DNA of 64,000 nt from Lachnospiraceae bacterium UBA3821 (GTDB taxonomy: Bacteria; Bacillota; Clostridia; Lachnospirales; Lachnospiraceae), in NCBI GenBank assembly GCA_002368865.1, contig DFDT01000147.1, forward strand, positions 1 through 64,000, read 5' to 3'. A program made the position numbers and the translations under genes. Shown one piece after another: positions 1 through 8,200 of the stretch (position 1 is the first letter of the stretch; each line of letters opens with the position of its first letter). The notes beneath the pieces are model-generated. The model made no database searches. It was not told the origin of the DNA and saw nothing but the letters and a program-made list of their open reading frames with translations.

Positions 1-343
1 GTTCGTTTATGACCTGCCGCGTCTTATCGTAAGTGTTCTGCTTCACCCCTGCAAAGGACAGAAAGATCACCGGATATATCCCCTGCAGCGCGCGGAATTT
101 CTCATCTTTCCAGATCTCCAGCCCCTCAAACAGATCTGCCCTGCCCTCATATTTATTGGAAAAAAAGCATTCCAGCATACTCATGTTCAGCGTTTTGCCA
201 AATCTTCGCGGGCGCGTGATCAGAGTGACATCATCCCGACTATTCCACCATTCCCTGATAAATTCTGTTTTATCAACATAAAAAGTATGATTTTCTCTTA
301 TCTTTGCAAAATCCTGAACACCAATCGCTATCTCTCTTGCCAT
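1..343 (-). CDS. AAA-ATPase-like protein (PF09820 type), N-terminal part
   Basis: The reverse strand reads in frame from an ATG at 343 to the left edge, giving about 114 residues. It starts MAREIAIGVQDFAKIRENH, followed by YVDKTEFI and then TLITRPRRFGKTLNMSML. That order is typical of the PF09820 AAA-ATPase-like family, which usually continues into a PD-(D/E)XK nuclease-like domain (PF08011, formerly DUF1703). RPRRFGKT is the Walker A-like motif. A GGAGGTGA ribosome site lies 8 bases upstream. The family is widespread in Clostridia and Bacteroidetes and its role is unsettled; mobile or defence-related roles have been suggested. The rest lies outside the window, so I cannot say whether the gene is intact. 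It is the only convincing minus-strand gene left of the decayed region. Confidence 0.85.
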   Translation of the reverse strand, partial: MAREIAIGVQDFAKIRENHTFYVDKTEFIREWWNSRDDVTLITRPRRFGKTLNMSMLECFFSNKYEGRADLFEGLEIWKDEKFRALQGIYPVIFLSFAGVKQNTYDKTRQVINE

Positions 344-468
344 GATCCACGTCACCTCCATAAACGAAGCTTAGTGTTATCTTACCATAGTTTCCGTAAA
401 ACCGCAATGCAGGACAGCGTCCTATCGGCGATGTTCATCCACCCGCACTGTATTTTTTCACTTTTCAC

Positions 469-785
469 ATGAACAATTTATTTGCGGAAACACTGAAAAA
501 ACTCAGGGCAGAAAGAGGGCTGTCACAGATCCAGCTGGGAGAGCAGATGTTTGTCAACCAGTCCACTGTCGCCCGCTGGGAGAGCGGAAGCCGTCTGCCG
601 GATGCGACCATGATCACCCGCCTCTCCGTGGTTTTGGATGTGGATGTCAGCACGTTCATGCCAGACGCCACGATCACGGATTTTATCTGGCCGCAGGAAG
701 CCATAGAATACGCAAAAATGAACCAGATTGCATTGGCTATTCTGGATATTGAGCTGGGGACAGCCAGCGGGCTTGACCTCTGCCG
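469..785 (+). pseudogene. HTH (XRE) plus receiver-domain regulator remnant
   Basis: The first 65 or so codons form a clear XRE-type helix-turn-helix: LKKLRAERGLSQIQLGEQ, then STVARWESGSRLPD. Next comes the middle of a CheY-like receiver, with AIEYAKMNQIALAILDIELG and the phospho-acceptor region LDIELGTASGLDLCR. The receiver lacks its first strand and everything after that point. Around 783-790 the similarity jumps to a histidine-kinase tail in another frame, so this looks like the edge of a deletion. I see no ribosome site before the ATG at 469. Open reading continues to 870, but the last 28 codons resemble nothing and are the kinase sequence read out of frame. Confidence 0.65.
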
Positions 786-1148
786 CACGCCGTGGAACAG
801 GCACAGTTTGGGGAACTGCTCCTTGTGGAGTACGATGTGCTATTCTCCAATTTCCGCCTGCCGCCGCTGACCCTTCAGCCCATCGTGGAGAACGCTGTCA
901 AGCACGGCATGGACCCGTATGCCTGTCCGCTGTACGTCCGGATTCAGACAAGGCACACCGGTTCCGGCAGCGTGATCACCGTGGAGGACAATGGTCCCGG
1001 CTTTGAAAAGCGGAAATCGGACGTTGAGCCGCACATCGCGCTTGACAATATCAGGGAACGGCTGGAGATGATGTGCCGGGGGACACTGACGATCGAGCCT
1101 GGCGAAACCGGCGGCACAAGGGTGGTCATCAGAGTGCCGGATAAGTAA
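786..1148 (+). pseudogene. LytS-type histidine kinase, C-terminal fragment
   Basis: Read in the third plus-strand frame, this is the end of a His_kinase/HATPase protein. LPPLTLQPIVENAVKHG is the N box, VEDNGPGF the G1 box, and ALDNIRERLEMM the region around G2. It ends GGTRVVIRVPDK and a stop. The dimerisation helix with its phospho-histidine and all membrane segments are missing. The fragment is joined directly to the HTH-receiver remnant upstream in a different frame, so it is not translated as part of that protein. A GTG at 792 could start a 118-residue peptide, but this is more likely deletion debris. The opposite strand here is also read through by the ParR-like pseudogene. Confidence 0.7.
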
Positions 1149-1543
1149 ATAGGTTTCATTCCCGACATACCGCCAAAAATGGCATCCAGGTCACCTTGGT
1201 CAAATCCGACAGTCATACCTGCATTTGCATCCGTCCAGACATCTGGAGCTGTGTCAGTGTTTGTATTCTGTGTCACAAGGGTTGCTTTTTCCCGAGCCTC
1301 AAGCACAATCTGGCGGATTGCCTCCTTATCAGGCTGTTTCCCGGCATTTTTTTCCTCCTTCACATCTCCTGCATTCTCCTGCTGCATACCCCTATAACAC
1401 CTGACCGCCTCCACAATGTACTGTGCTTTCTTCCTTGGCAGGCTGTTCAAAAACTCTGCCACCTCCACATGCTCCGGATCATTTTTATTAAATCCAATGG
1501 TCATCACAAAGGGATTTTTCTTTTCTGTTCCTGTATATCCCAT
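944..1543 (-). pseudogene. ParM-partner (ParR-like) gene, 3' end replaced
   Basis: The start MGYTGTEKKNPFVMTIGFNK, followed by HVEVAEFLNSLPRKKAQYI, matches the small protein usually encoded just downstream of ParM/StbA-type actins in Firmicute plasmids and elements. That protein is thought to bind the centromere and couple DNA to the filament. The ATG at 1543 lies 6 bases after the original parM stop at 1550-1552, so this was a normal parM-parR pair. Credible sequence runs to about DLDAIFGGMSGM, near 1160. Beyond that the frame reads antisense through the kinase fragment and ends at 944 with no family resemblance. The normal C-terminus has been lost in the deletion that also made the 783-790 junction. 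Confidence 0.55.
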
Positions 1544-1549
1544 ACGCAG

Positions 1550-2181
1550 TTACCTACCTTTCTTTTCCGCCAATTCATAAAGCAACTTGTATCCTTTCGC
1601 ATTGGCGCAGATGTCATCAATGAAGATACATTTCCCAATCCGGTCGGAACTTTCCAGATATTGATCATCAGATAATCCAGCGTCAGGCCACCCAGATCCA
1701 CCGCAAGGAGCTTCCCGTATCCCCTGAGCGTCCCATACTGCGTCATGACTGCCGCATAGTCCTGCGGATAGGCAACAGCTTTTATGATGTCCACGCTGTA
1801 TTCCGTCCCCTTATAGATAAAGCGCTGCCTGCCCCTGCCGATGAAATATTCCTCAAACCTGGCGTACAATGCCCCATAGTGTTTCGGCGGCAGTCCCACC
1901 GGAAGCCCAACCTGCAGCGCAGTGTCCGGCGTTATTATGCTCCGCTTCGCCTCCATTGCGATAGCAAACAGCGTCAGGATAAAGGACCTGTCGTCTGCCG
2001 TCTTGTCCTTCATGTAAGGGATGCGCTGTTTACTCAGAATATAATATTTCCCATTGTAAAACAGATAGTCCCCCATGACTGGCTTGCAGTCACTCTCCAC
2101 ATATCCGGATGTGAATACCTCATGTTCTGTCTTCATGTTCCTGTTCCCATGGTCGATGGGTACGATCATTCTCTGGCTCAT
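1550..2181 (-). pseudogene. ParM/StbA-like actin ATPase, internally deleted
   Basis: The ATG at 2181 has a strong AAGGAGGAG site. The protein begins with VPIDHGNRNMKTEHEVF, the first phosphate-binding segment of the actin fold, and later has LLAVDLGGLTLDYLMI, the second. After that the frame breaks. The family C-terminus (IFIDDICANAKGYKLLYELA, then a few residues and a stop at 1550-1552) is present but in a different frame. The last third of the ATPase fold is missing between these parts. This is an internal deletion with a frameshift, so the filament protein should be inactive. If translated, the shifted frame runs on to 1504 and overlaps the partner gene. Confidence 0.75.
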
Positions 2182-2352
2182 AAATTTTCTCCTCCTTCGT
2201 AGAGTTGATTTTGGTTTTTAAGTTCCTATTATGTATATACGCATTTAATAAGCAAAAACCAACGCTAATACATAAAAAAACGAAGTAGCACCACATTGGC
2301 ACCACTCCGGCATATATGCTTGTTTAACTGGCGTTTATCTCAATTTCGGAAA

Positions 2353-2379
2353 GGGCGCATAGTCATAAACCATGCGCCC
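2353..2379 (-). terminator. GC-rich hairpin after the Rpn remnant
   Basis: A perfect 8-bp stem (GGGCGCAT and ATGCGCCC, 11-base loop) lies 13 bases past the stop at 2392 in the direction of minus-strand transcription. Only a short CTTTCC follows instead of a full U-run, so termination strength is uncertain. The rest of 2182-2391 shows the ribosome site and AT-rich leader of the parM remnant and no further gene. Confidence 0.45.
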
Positions 2380-2391
2380 TGCAAACCCTGC

Positions 2392-2715
2392 TTATACTGG
2401 CTGGAGATTACTCATTGCCTCAATCTCTTCAATGGAAAGTCCGGAAACTGCAGCGATTTCTTCAGGAGTATTCTTACCTAACTCCAACATCTTTTTTGCT
2501 ACCGCAACAGCTTTCTCCTTTTCAGCCCTTTCATATATACCTTCACCCAAGTTACACATGCTCTGCACCTCCTTACTCATCGTCATCGGAATATCAAAAT
2601 CCTTTTCCAAAATATCCTTTTTCTCATCCGGCTGCTTCTCCGAAGATAACAATACATCCAGCAGCCGAAGGATCGGCTGACTTTTCGCCTGATCCGCATT
2701 TCCCAGTCTGAGCAA
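2392..2715 (-). pseudogene. Rpn-family nuclease/putative transposase, C-terminal remnant
   Basis: These 107 residues match the C-terminal third of Rpn-type PD-(D/E)XK proteins, which are annotated as recombination-promoting nucleases or putative transposases. Visible are LLSSEKQPDEKKDILEKDF, then MSMCNLGEGIYERAEKEKA-like sequence, and the closing helix pair TPEEIAAVSGLSIEEIEAM. The nuclease core (D...E.K) should lie N-terminal of this and is absent, because the sequence upstream of 2715 is a different small reading frame. I read it as a truncated, inactive copy. Rpn genes are commonly scattered in multiple decaying copies in Lachnospiraceae. Confidence 0.7.
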
Positions 2716-2717
2716 AA

Positions 2718-2879
2718 TTACCGACAGAAGAGTGAGGTAACGGCATCAAAATCCGGGCCTGCGCCGACTGAGTAGTCAGCCGCATTGCTGCCGCCTGCGA
2801 ATGCCGTCACCGGCAGCAACATCACTGCCGTGCTCACCATAGTTGCCAGCTCCAGCAACTTTGTATAAATTTTTTTCAT
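2718..2879 (-). CDS. Short secreted peptide or leftover 5' end (53 aa)
   Basis: An ATG at 2879 opens 53 codons beginning MKKIYTKLLELATMVSTAV. A hydrophobic stretch and LLPVTAFAG follow, which together form a convincing Sec signal peptide with an A-x-A-like cleavage site. Only about 25 residues would remain after cleavage. It could be a small secreted peptide, or the 5' end of a longer secreted protein cut off when the Rpn fragment arrived, since the stop at 2718 abuts that fragment. No family is recognisable. The preceding gene ends at 2944, so it could be co-transcribed with the secretion operon. Confidence 0.4.
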   Translation of the reverse strand: MKKIYTKLLELATMVSTAVMLLPVTAFAGGSNAADYSVGAGPDFDAVTSLFCR

Positions 2880-2943
2880 GTCTTGTTTCCTGCTGGTCAG
2901 ATCACGTGATTAGTTTCAAAAAGCTTTGCATAATACGCTTTGA

Positions 2944-3999
2944 TCAATGATCGATCAGCCACAATAATGTGCCGCTCACCCCAAAGCAATAATGCAGCAT
3001 CCATACGCCAAGAATGGACTTCTGCTTCTCATACAGGATGCCCTCCATACCGGCCAGCACCGCTGCTCCCAGCATAAATACAAAACCTAGATGGGTATGC
3101 ATCGCGGCGAATATCATCGAAGTGATCAGATTGGCGAGAAAACCGGGATGTTTGCCGACCACAATTCGCCGCAGGTTCCCTTGTATGACGCCCCGCGCGA
3201 GAAATTCCTGGATTCCCGCAGTAAAAACATAAAGAATCTGTGCTATGCCAAACCGTCCGAAATCCACAAACGGGTGTCCGGCTCCCAAGACGTCCGGATT
3301 CACCATCCGCACCCCGATTTTTACCAGACACAATAACACTACTGCGCATGCCGACCACCGGAGGCCTTCTTTGATATCCTTTTTCGGGGTGTCGCTGCGA
3401 ATACCGATATCCTTAAAGCCCAGACTGGTCTGCCAGATAATAAAGGCAAACATCAGGATTCCCACAATCTCGACCCCGTGGGTCAAAAAAGCTGCCGGGA
3501 TCGGCTGACCCAGGAAATCCCACAGCCCGACCATAATGATCCAGCTGCAGCAAATGAAGATAAAGACCGAAAATGTCTTCGCAGAATCATCGATCTTCTG
3601 TCTCAGCTTTGCCACCAGTGTCTCATCCGACACAGTGATAACGATAAGATAATCGTCTGCCTCCGATACACCCATGAAAGAACTGGATATCCGAAGCACA
3701 TACTCTTTACCGGAAGGGGCTCTGTATTTTACCTTTCCGAAGTGAGTATCCGTCTTCACAAAAAGCGAATCCAGGATCAGCTGATTAAACTCGTCATTGT
3801 ATTTCTCATCAACCGATACCAGGTAGCGATCATTCCCCGGAGCAATATTTTCCGGCAGCTCAAACAATTTTGCAGCCGGACGGTTCCCATATACGATCCG
3901 ACCATTCTTATCCAAAACCAGAACTGCCGAACTCATATCCCGAAGCACACGTCCGGAAAAATCCGCATACCGGCTGTTGTATACCGAATCTGTTTCCAT
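2944..3999 (-). CDS. PAS-domain CPBP/ABI membrane protease-like protein
   Basis: Residues 10-130 read as a PAS sensor (VLVLDKNGRIVYGNRPAAKLFEL near the start). The remaining 220 residues hold about seven membrane helices of the CPBP (CAAX protease and bacteriocin-processing, Rce1-like) family. The family motifs are recognisable: QEFLARG for motif 1, FAAMHTHLG for motif 2, and LHYCFG near the C-terminus. Motif 1 is normally EExxxR, and here the first glutamate is glutamine, so peptidase activity is doubtful. PAS domains are rarely attached to this family, which suggests a ligand- or redox-sensing membrane protein. It is the last clear gene of the long secretion operon, 29 bases after the lipoprotein gene. 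The protein may act on the envelope complex or on an immunity or signalling peptide; this is inference. Confidence 0.75.
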   Translation of the reverse strand: METDSVYNSRYADFSGRVLRDMSSAVLVLDKNGRIVYGNRPAAKLFELPENIAPGNDRYLVSVDEKYNDEFNQLILDSLFVKTDTHFGKVKYRAPSGKEYVLRISSSFMGVSEADDYLIVITVSDETLVAKLRQKIDDSAKTFSVFIFICCSWIIMVGLWDFLGQPIPAAFLTHGVEIVGILMFAFIIWQTSLGFKDIGIRSDTPKKDIKEGLRWSACAVVLLCLVKIGVRMVNPDVLGAGHPFVDFGRFGIAQILYVFTAGIQEFLARGVIQGNLRRIVVGKHPGFLANLITSMIFAAMHTHLGFVFMLGAAVLAGMEGILYEKQKSILGVWMLHYCFGVSGTLLWLIDH

Positions 4000-4028
4000 A
4001 CGCCTGTCTTATGCCTTCCTGTCCGGGT

Positions 4029-5237
4029 CTACTTTGCTGTCCCATGGGACAATACAGTGATCCTGCTGTCCTCTCCGACCGTAAGCTCCAACAAAAGCTT
4101 ATTCTCCTGCACCAGAGAAATAAACTCAACCGTGACATTTCCGGGTGTCAGTCCCTGTATTTCATAGCATTCGTCCCCTGCTATGCCATCCAGCCTTACA
4201 ACCGACAAAATCTCATCGCTTCCTTCCGTGGTCTTTACTACTCTGGGCTCCTTTTCAAAGGGTATGCGCACCATCAGAGTCCCTCTGTCACTGTCCCAAA
4301 GCTTATAATCCAAAGATGCATCCGCACTTCGGATCAGTCCCTTGTATTCAGCAGCACGATCGCCCACTGATCCTGCACGCAGCCTTCCTTTCTTTCCCGT
4401 TGGCGTCACTTCAAACTGAATCACGATCTCACTCACAATATCCTTTGGCTTCAGCCGCTCCTGATAAAGCCCCATCCAGTCGTAATCTGTCTCATCCACC
4501 ACGGCGCTCACCACATCGTCCTGTGTCTGCGCGGAATCATGGCTCGCATTGGCGCTCAAACCGTCATCACCGGCTTCCGTCACATCTGCACTATAACTGC
4601 CCCGGATTCCGCCCGGCATCCGTTCCGTTTCCATCGGCAAAGCAATGGGAGGATTATCTCCCTTGGGGATTTCTACGGCAGCTTCCTCTGATGCTGCATC
4701 CGTCGACTGTGTTTCTGCTTGTGCCGTTTCTGCGGTCTCTGCCTCCGCTTGTGCCGTTTCTGCGGTCTCTGCCTCCGCTTGTGCCTTTTCTACGGTCTCT
4801 GCCTCCGCTTGTGCCGTCTCTGCAGTCTCTGCCTCTGCTTCCGCCGCTTGTGATTCTGCCACAGATTCCACCACATCGTTCTCCGATGCATCCTCCTGCC
4901 CGGTCAGATCCGCAGGCAATTCCCGCATTCTGGTAAAAGTGATGGCGGCAGTCCCTTCCGCAAGGGGCTTCACACGATAAGATACGATACCGTTTTTCTC
5001 CTTGCCGACTTCCTCCAGCTGTAAAATCGTTCCGTCCGAATTCTCCGCTGTCCATCCATAATCCGGCGCATGGCTTCCGTCCAGCTTCACCACCACGGAG
5101 CCATTGTTCTGCTCCTGCCAGGTGTAGGGGAAGCTAGTGCCTTCCCCTCCCTGATGAACTTCATTTTTGTTGCATCCTGCAAGCAGCAATGCCAAAAACA
5201 CCATTGCCGCGCCTGCACTTTTGGTCATATACTTCAT
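4029..5237 (-). CDS. Lipoprotein with alanine/glutamate decapeptide repeats
   Basis: The N-terminus has a lipobox (FLALLLAGCNKNE), so the mature protein should be anchored on the outer face of the membrane. Residues 35-110 form a beta-rich domain (GYxW-like YGWTAENSDG, then EGTAAITFTR) that faintly recalls chagasin-type or Ig-like folds. Residues 130-195 are a stalk of repeated AEAETAETAQ units encoded by a 30-bp DNA repeat. The C-terminal 200 residues contain a second beta-rich unit (LTPGNVTVEFISL, LLELTVGEDSRITVL). The gene lies between the 1628-aa secreted protein and the PAS-CPBP gene. A surface lipoprotein with a flexible stalk fits an accessory part of the secretion apparatus, but no direct homologue is recognised. 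Confidence 0.75.
   Translation of the reverse strand: MKYMTKSAGAAMVFLALLLAGCNKNEVHQGGEGTSFPYTWQEQNNGSVVVKLDGSHAPDYGWTAENSDGTILQLEEVGKEKNGIVSYRVKPLAEGTAAITFTRMRELPADLTGQEDASENDVVESVAESQAAEAEAETAETAQAEAETVEKAQAEAETAETAQAEAETAETAQAETQSTDAASEEAAVEIPKGDNPPIALPMETERMPGGIRGSYSADVTEAGDDGLSANASHDSAQTQDDVVSAVVDETDYDWMGLYQERLKPKDIVSEIVIQFEVTPTGKKGRLRAGSVGDRAAEYKGLIRSADASLDYKLWDSDRGTLMVRIPFEKEPRVVKTTEGSDEILSVVRLDGIAGDECYEIQGLTPGNVTVEFISLVQENKLLLELTVGEDSRITVLSHGTAK
4717..4836 (-). repeat. Four 30-bp tandem repeats encoding AEAETAETAQ units
   Basis: Four in-frame 30-bp units with few differences lie end to end. On the plus strand each reads about gcttgtgccgtttctgcggt followed by ctctgcctcc. One unit has a Val-Glu-Lys variant. 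Whole-codon repeats of this kind can expand or shrink without breaking the frame, so stalk length may vary between strains. Confidence 0.85.
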
Positions 5238-5267
5238 GTCAGATTGTTATGCCTCCGTTTTTTCCTC

Positions 5268-8200
5268 TCAGCCCGCATCCCCGCCAGAAACTGTAGTTCC
5301 TTCGTTGCCGTTCGCTGTTCCCGTACCGTTTTCATCACTGTTTCCATCCCCGGAACCGGTGCCGCTCTCACTGCTGTTTCCATCCCCGGAGCCGGTGCCG
5401 CTCTCACCGTTTCCATTCGTGTTGTCTGAAGTCTTTTTCTCTTCCTCCACGCCGTTCACCGTCAGTTCGATCTCCAGCTTGGAGGTTGGTACTTCTTCAG
5501 ACTCCACAGTGATACGGTAATACTTCGTCTGGGTCAGCTTCGGCGGTGTGAATACATAATTTCCTCCGCTTTCCTCCATGTAATCCGTCAGTTCACCGCC
5601 CGCATACCCTTCCGGATTCACCTCAACGGCGTATACTCTGCATCCTCTGTCGGAACCATATGCGTAAGGTATGATGATAAATTCCTTCTCCGGTTGGGCG
5701 ATCAGCTTCACGCCACTCATCTGTACCCGCTGGGTATCGTTGGCATTTCTGGACGGGTTGAAGTTATAGACCTGCGCCGCCACCGTGATGTTCGCCAGTG
5801 TGATGCTGCGCGGTTCGCCTTCATAAATACGGGCTGCAATGGTACGGGTCACCGGCTGTTCATTGTCAAGCTGTGCCGTTACGGTATCCACACTCCAGCC
5901 CGCATTGCCGATACCGCCGACGCTCCTCGGCTCGATCTCAACCCTTCTGAGTGCCGCGGCTCCCTTCACTAGGAATCGCACAGACTGGGTCTGTCCCGTA
6001 AGGAAGTTCTCGCTGTCGTCGATCAGATATTTCCGGATGTCAGTCCTGTCAGTCCAATCCACATTGCCCAGATCGTCCGTCGCATAGTACAGCCGCATCC
6101 ATATCGGATCCGCTGTGCCGCTCTCATATGCATCCGATGCCCCCATGGTCTTGAAGGTCAAAGTCACGGTTCTCACCGCATCCACATCATCAAAGCTATC
6201 TGCCGTCCGGTTCATAGTGAGTGGCACTACCCCCACGGCAATGCCGTCTCCGAAGCTATAGAAGCCTACCCGTGACTTTGTGCCTGCCACATCCGTCTGG
6301 TATACCGACACGCTGGCCGCGTCCACATAAGATTCCACGTTGCCGATCGCTGCAATCGTCACCCCTGTCACTTCACCCACAAACATCTGGCTGAATTTCA
6401 CATCCAGCACCTGCCCTGTCCGGATCTTGTTCACATCCTGATCCGTCAGATATACATAAGGTGTGGTAAACTCTTTTCCGGAAGGATCCGCCGTCGTCTT
6501 ATAGGTCAGCGCAACTGCGATATCCTGCCGATCCGCCACCAGATTCTTGGTCTCGGTTCCTTCGCCAAACTGCAGCGTCAGCACCTGTTCGTCCTGATAG
6601 CCGATAGCCGTCACGTTCGTGGACGGGAATTTCGGCTGGAACGAAAATGCATTATCATGCTCCAGATTGATATAATAGTTGGCCACCACAACTCCGGACC
6701 GCACCTGCTGGATGATAGCGTAATCCATCCTTGCCACCGTTGCCCTGTCCGCCTCTGCCGACAGAATGATCCGGTTCAGATCCGTCATGCAGGATGCACG
6801 CAGTCCCAGTGCGTAGAATACCGGTCTGCCTGTCTCATCTCCTGTCGGAATATATTTATCCATATGCGACGTTCCGGTCTCATACATCGAACCGTTCAGA
6901 TGCGCATAATACATAGTACAGTTCAGGTCATATTCCGTCATGTCATTGCCGCCCTGCCCGATGGACGGGAACACATAGACATTCAGCTCATCGTTCTGGG
7001 ATGCCGGTTCCCTCGTGATGGCAGACACAGCTGTCCCGTAATTCTGAGAGACCTTGATCTCATTCTTGGTAAATACTATATTCTGCTTCACCACACTGTT
7101 CTTTTTTAGGAACGGTCTGTAGGCCGGCGTGGACTCGCTGGTCTGGTTGCAGAGCAGTTCCTCCTTTTGGGAGCGCTGGTATTCATATTCCCCGTATGCA
7201 TTCAGGCGCAGCTTCCCTTTCTCGGAGACCAGCTTGGCTGATACACTGCCGATACTCCAGTAATACGGGTCATCCAGCTGTGTGATATCCAGATCCATGG
7301 AAACAAGCTCGGACACATCCGTGATATTATACAGAAACCGGTCCGTCTGCTTCTCCCTGAACATCAGTGAGGTATCGCTGGTCGCACCTCCCGCTGTGGA
7401 CGAGGGCTTTTTTTTCATGTAGTCATACATGGCCTTGACCAGATCAAAGGACTGTGTAGTCTTTCTCTCACCCTTCAGATTGACATAATTGATCTTCGCC
7501 CATACTTTACCCCGAAGCTGTCCCGCCACATCCACGGGATTTCCGTTCGCATCCTCCGCATACTGGGAGCTTTCATTGGTATGGATGGCAAATTCCAGCT
7601 GAGCCACATAGGTGGTATAATCGATGGGGATCGTGCGGGCAAGCTCTGCGGCACTCCTTCCCTTTTTACCGATGGCGCCATTCTTCTCCTGCTCCTCCGT
7701 ATAACCGATGCCGATCCATCCCACGTTCTCCGCGATCCAGCACTTGTGTGTACCGGATGTTGCGCCCTCCGTCACCTCGATAGATTCGATCCGAAGTTTG
7801 TCGAACTTTTTACTGTCCTCCGAACTGTCATCCGGAATGATGCGGATCGAGGTCACCTCACCGTAATCCTGGTTCGTGACGATTGTGAAGCCTGCCGGCT
7901 CACCGGAATTGAACCGGTCGCCTTTCAACTGCTGGTTTGCCAGCACATAGGAGCTGGAGCCGTTCTGGAAGATCAGTTGGAAATAGAACAGATTCTCCGA
8001 TCCCGCATCCCCGTTTCCGCCGGAAGATACCACATTTCCGTTATCATCCGTTGCCACAGTGTCATCAAAGACATTCACCGTAACCTCATAGGTCTTGCGG
8101 CTCTTGGTAAATCCAAAATTCTGCATGGCGTCCGCATAGGTCACGGAATACTTGTTCAGATCCCACTTGGTATCCTCCAGTTCACCCACCTTGGAAGTGG

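Noticed and set aside
2120-2305. 61-codon minus-strand frame with a hydrophobic start
   Set aside because: It overlaps the well-supported 5' end of the parM remnant in another frame and lacks a ribosome site.
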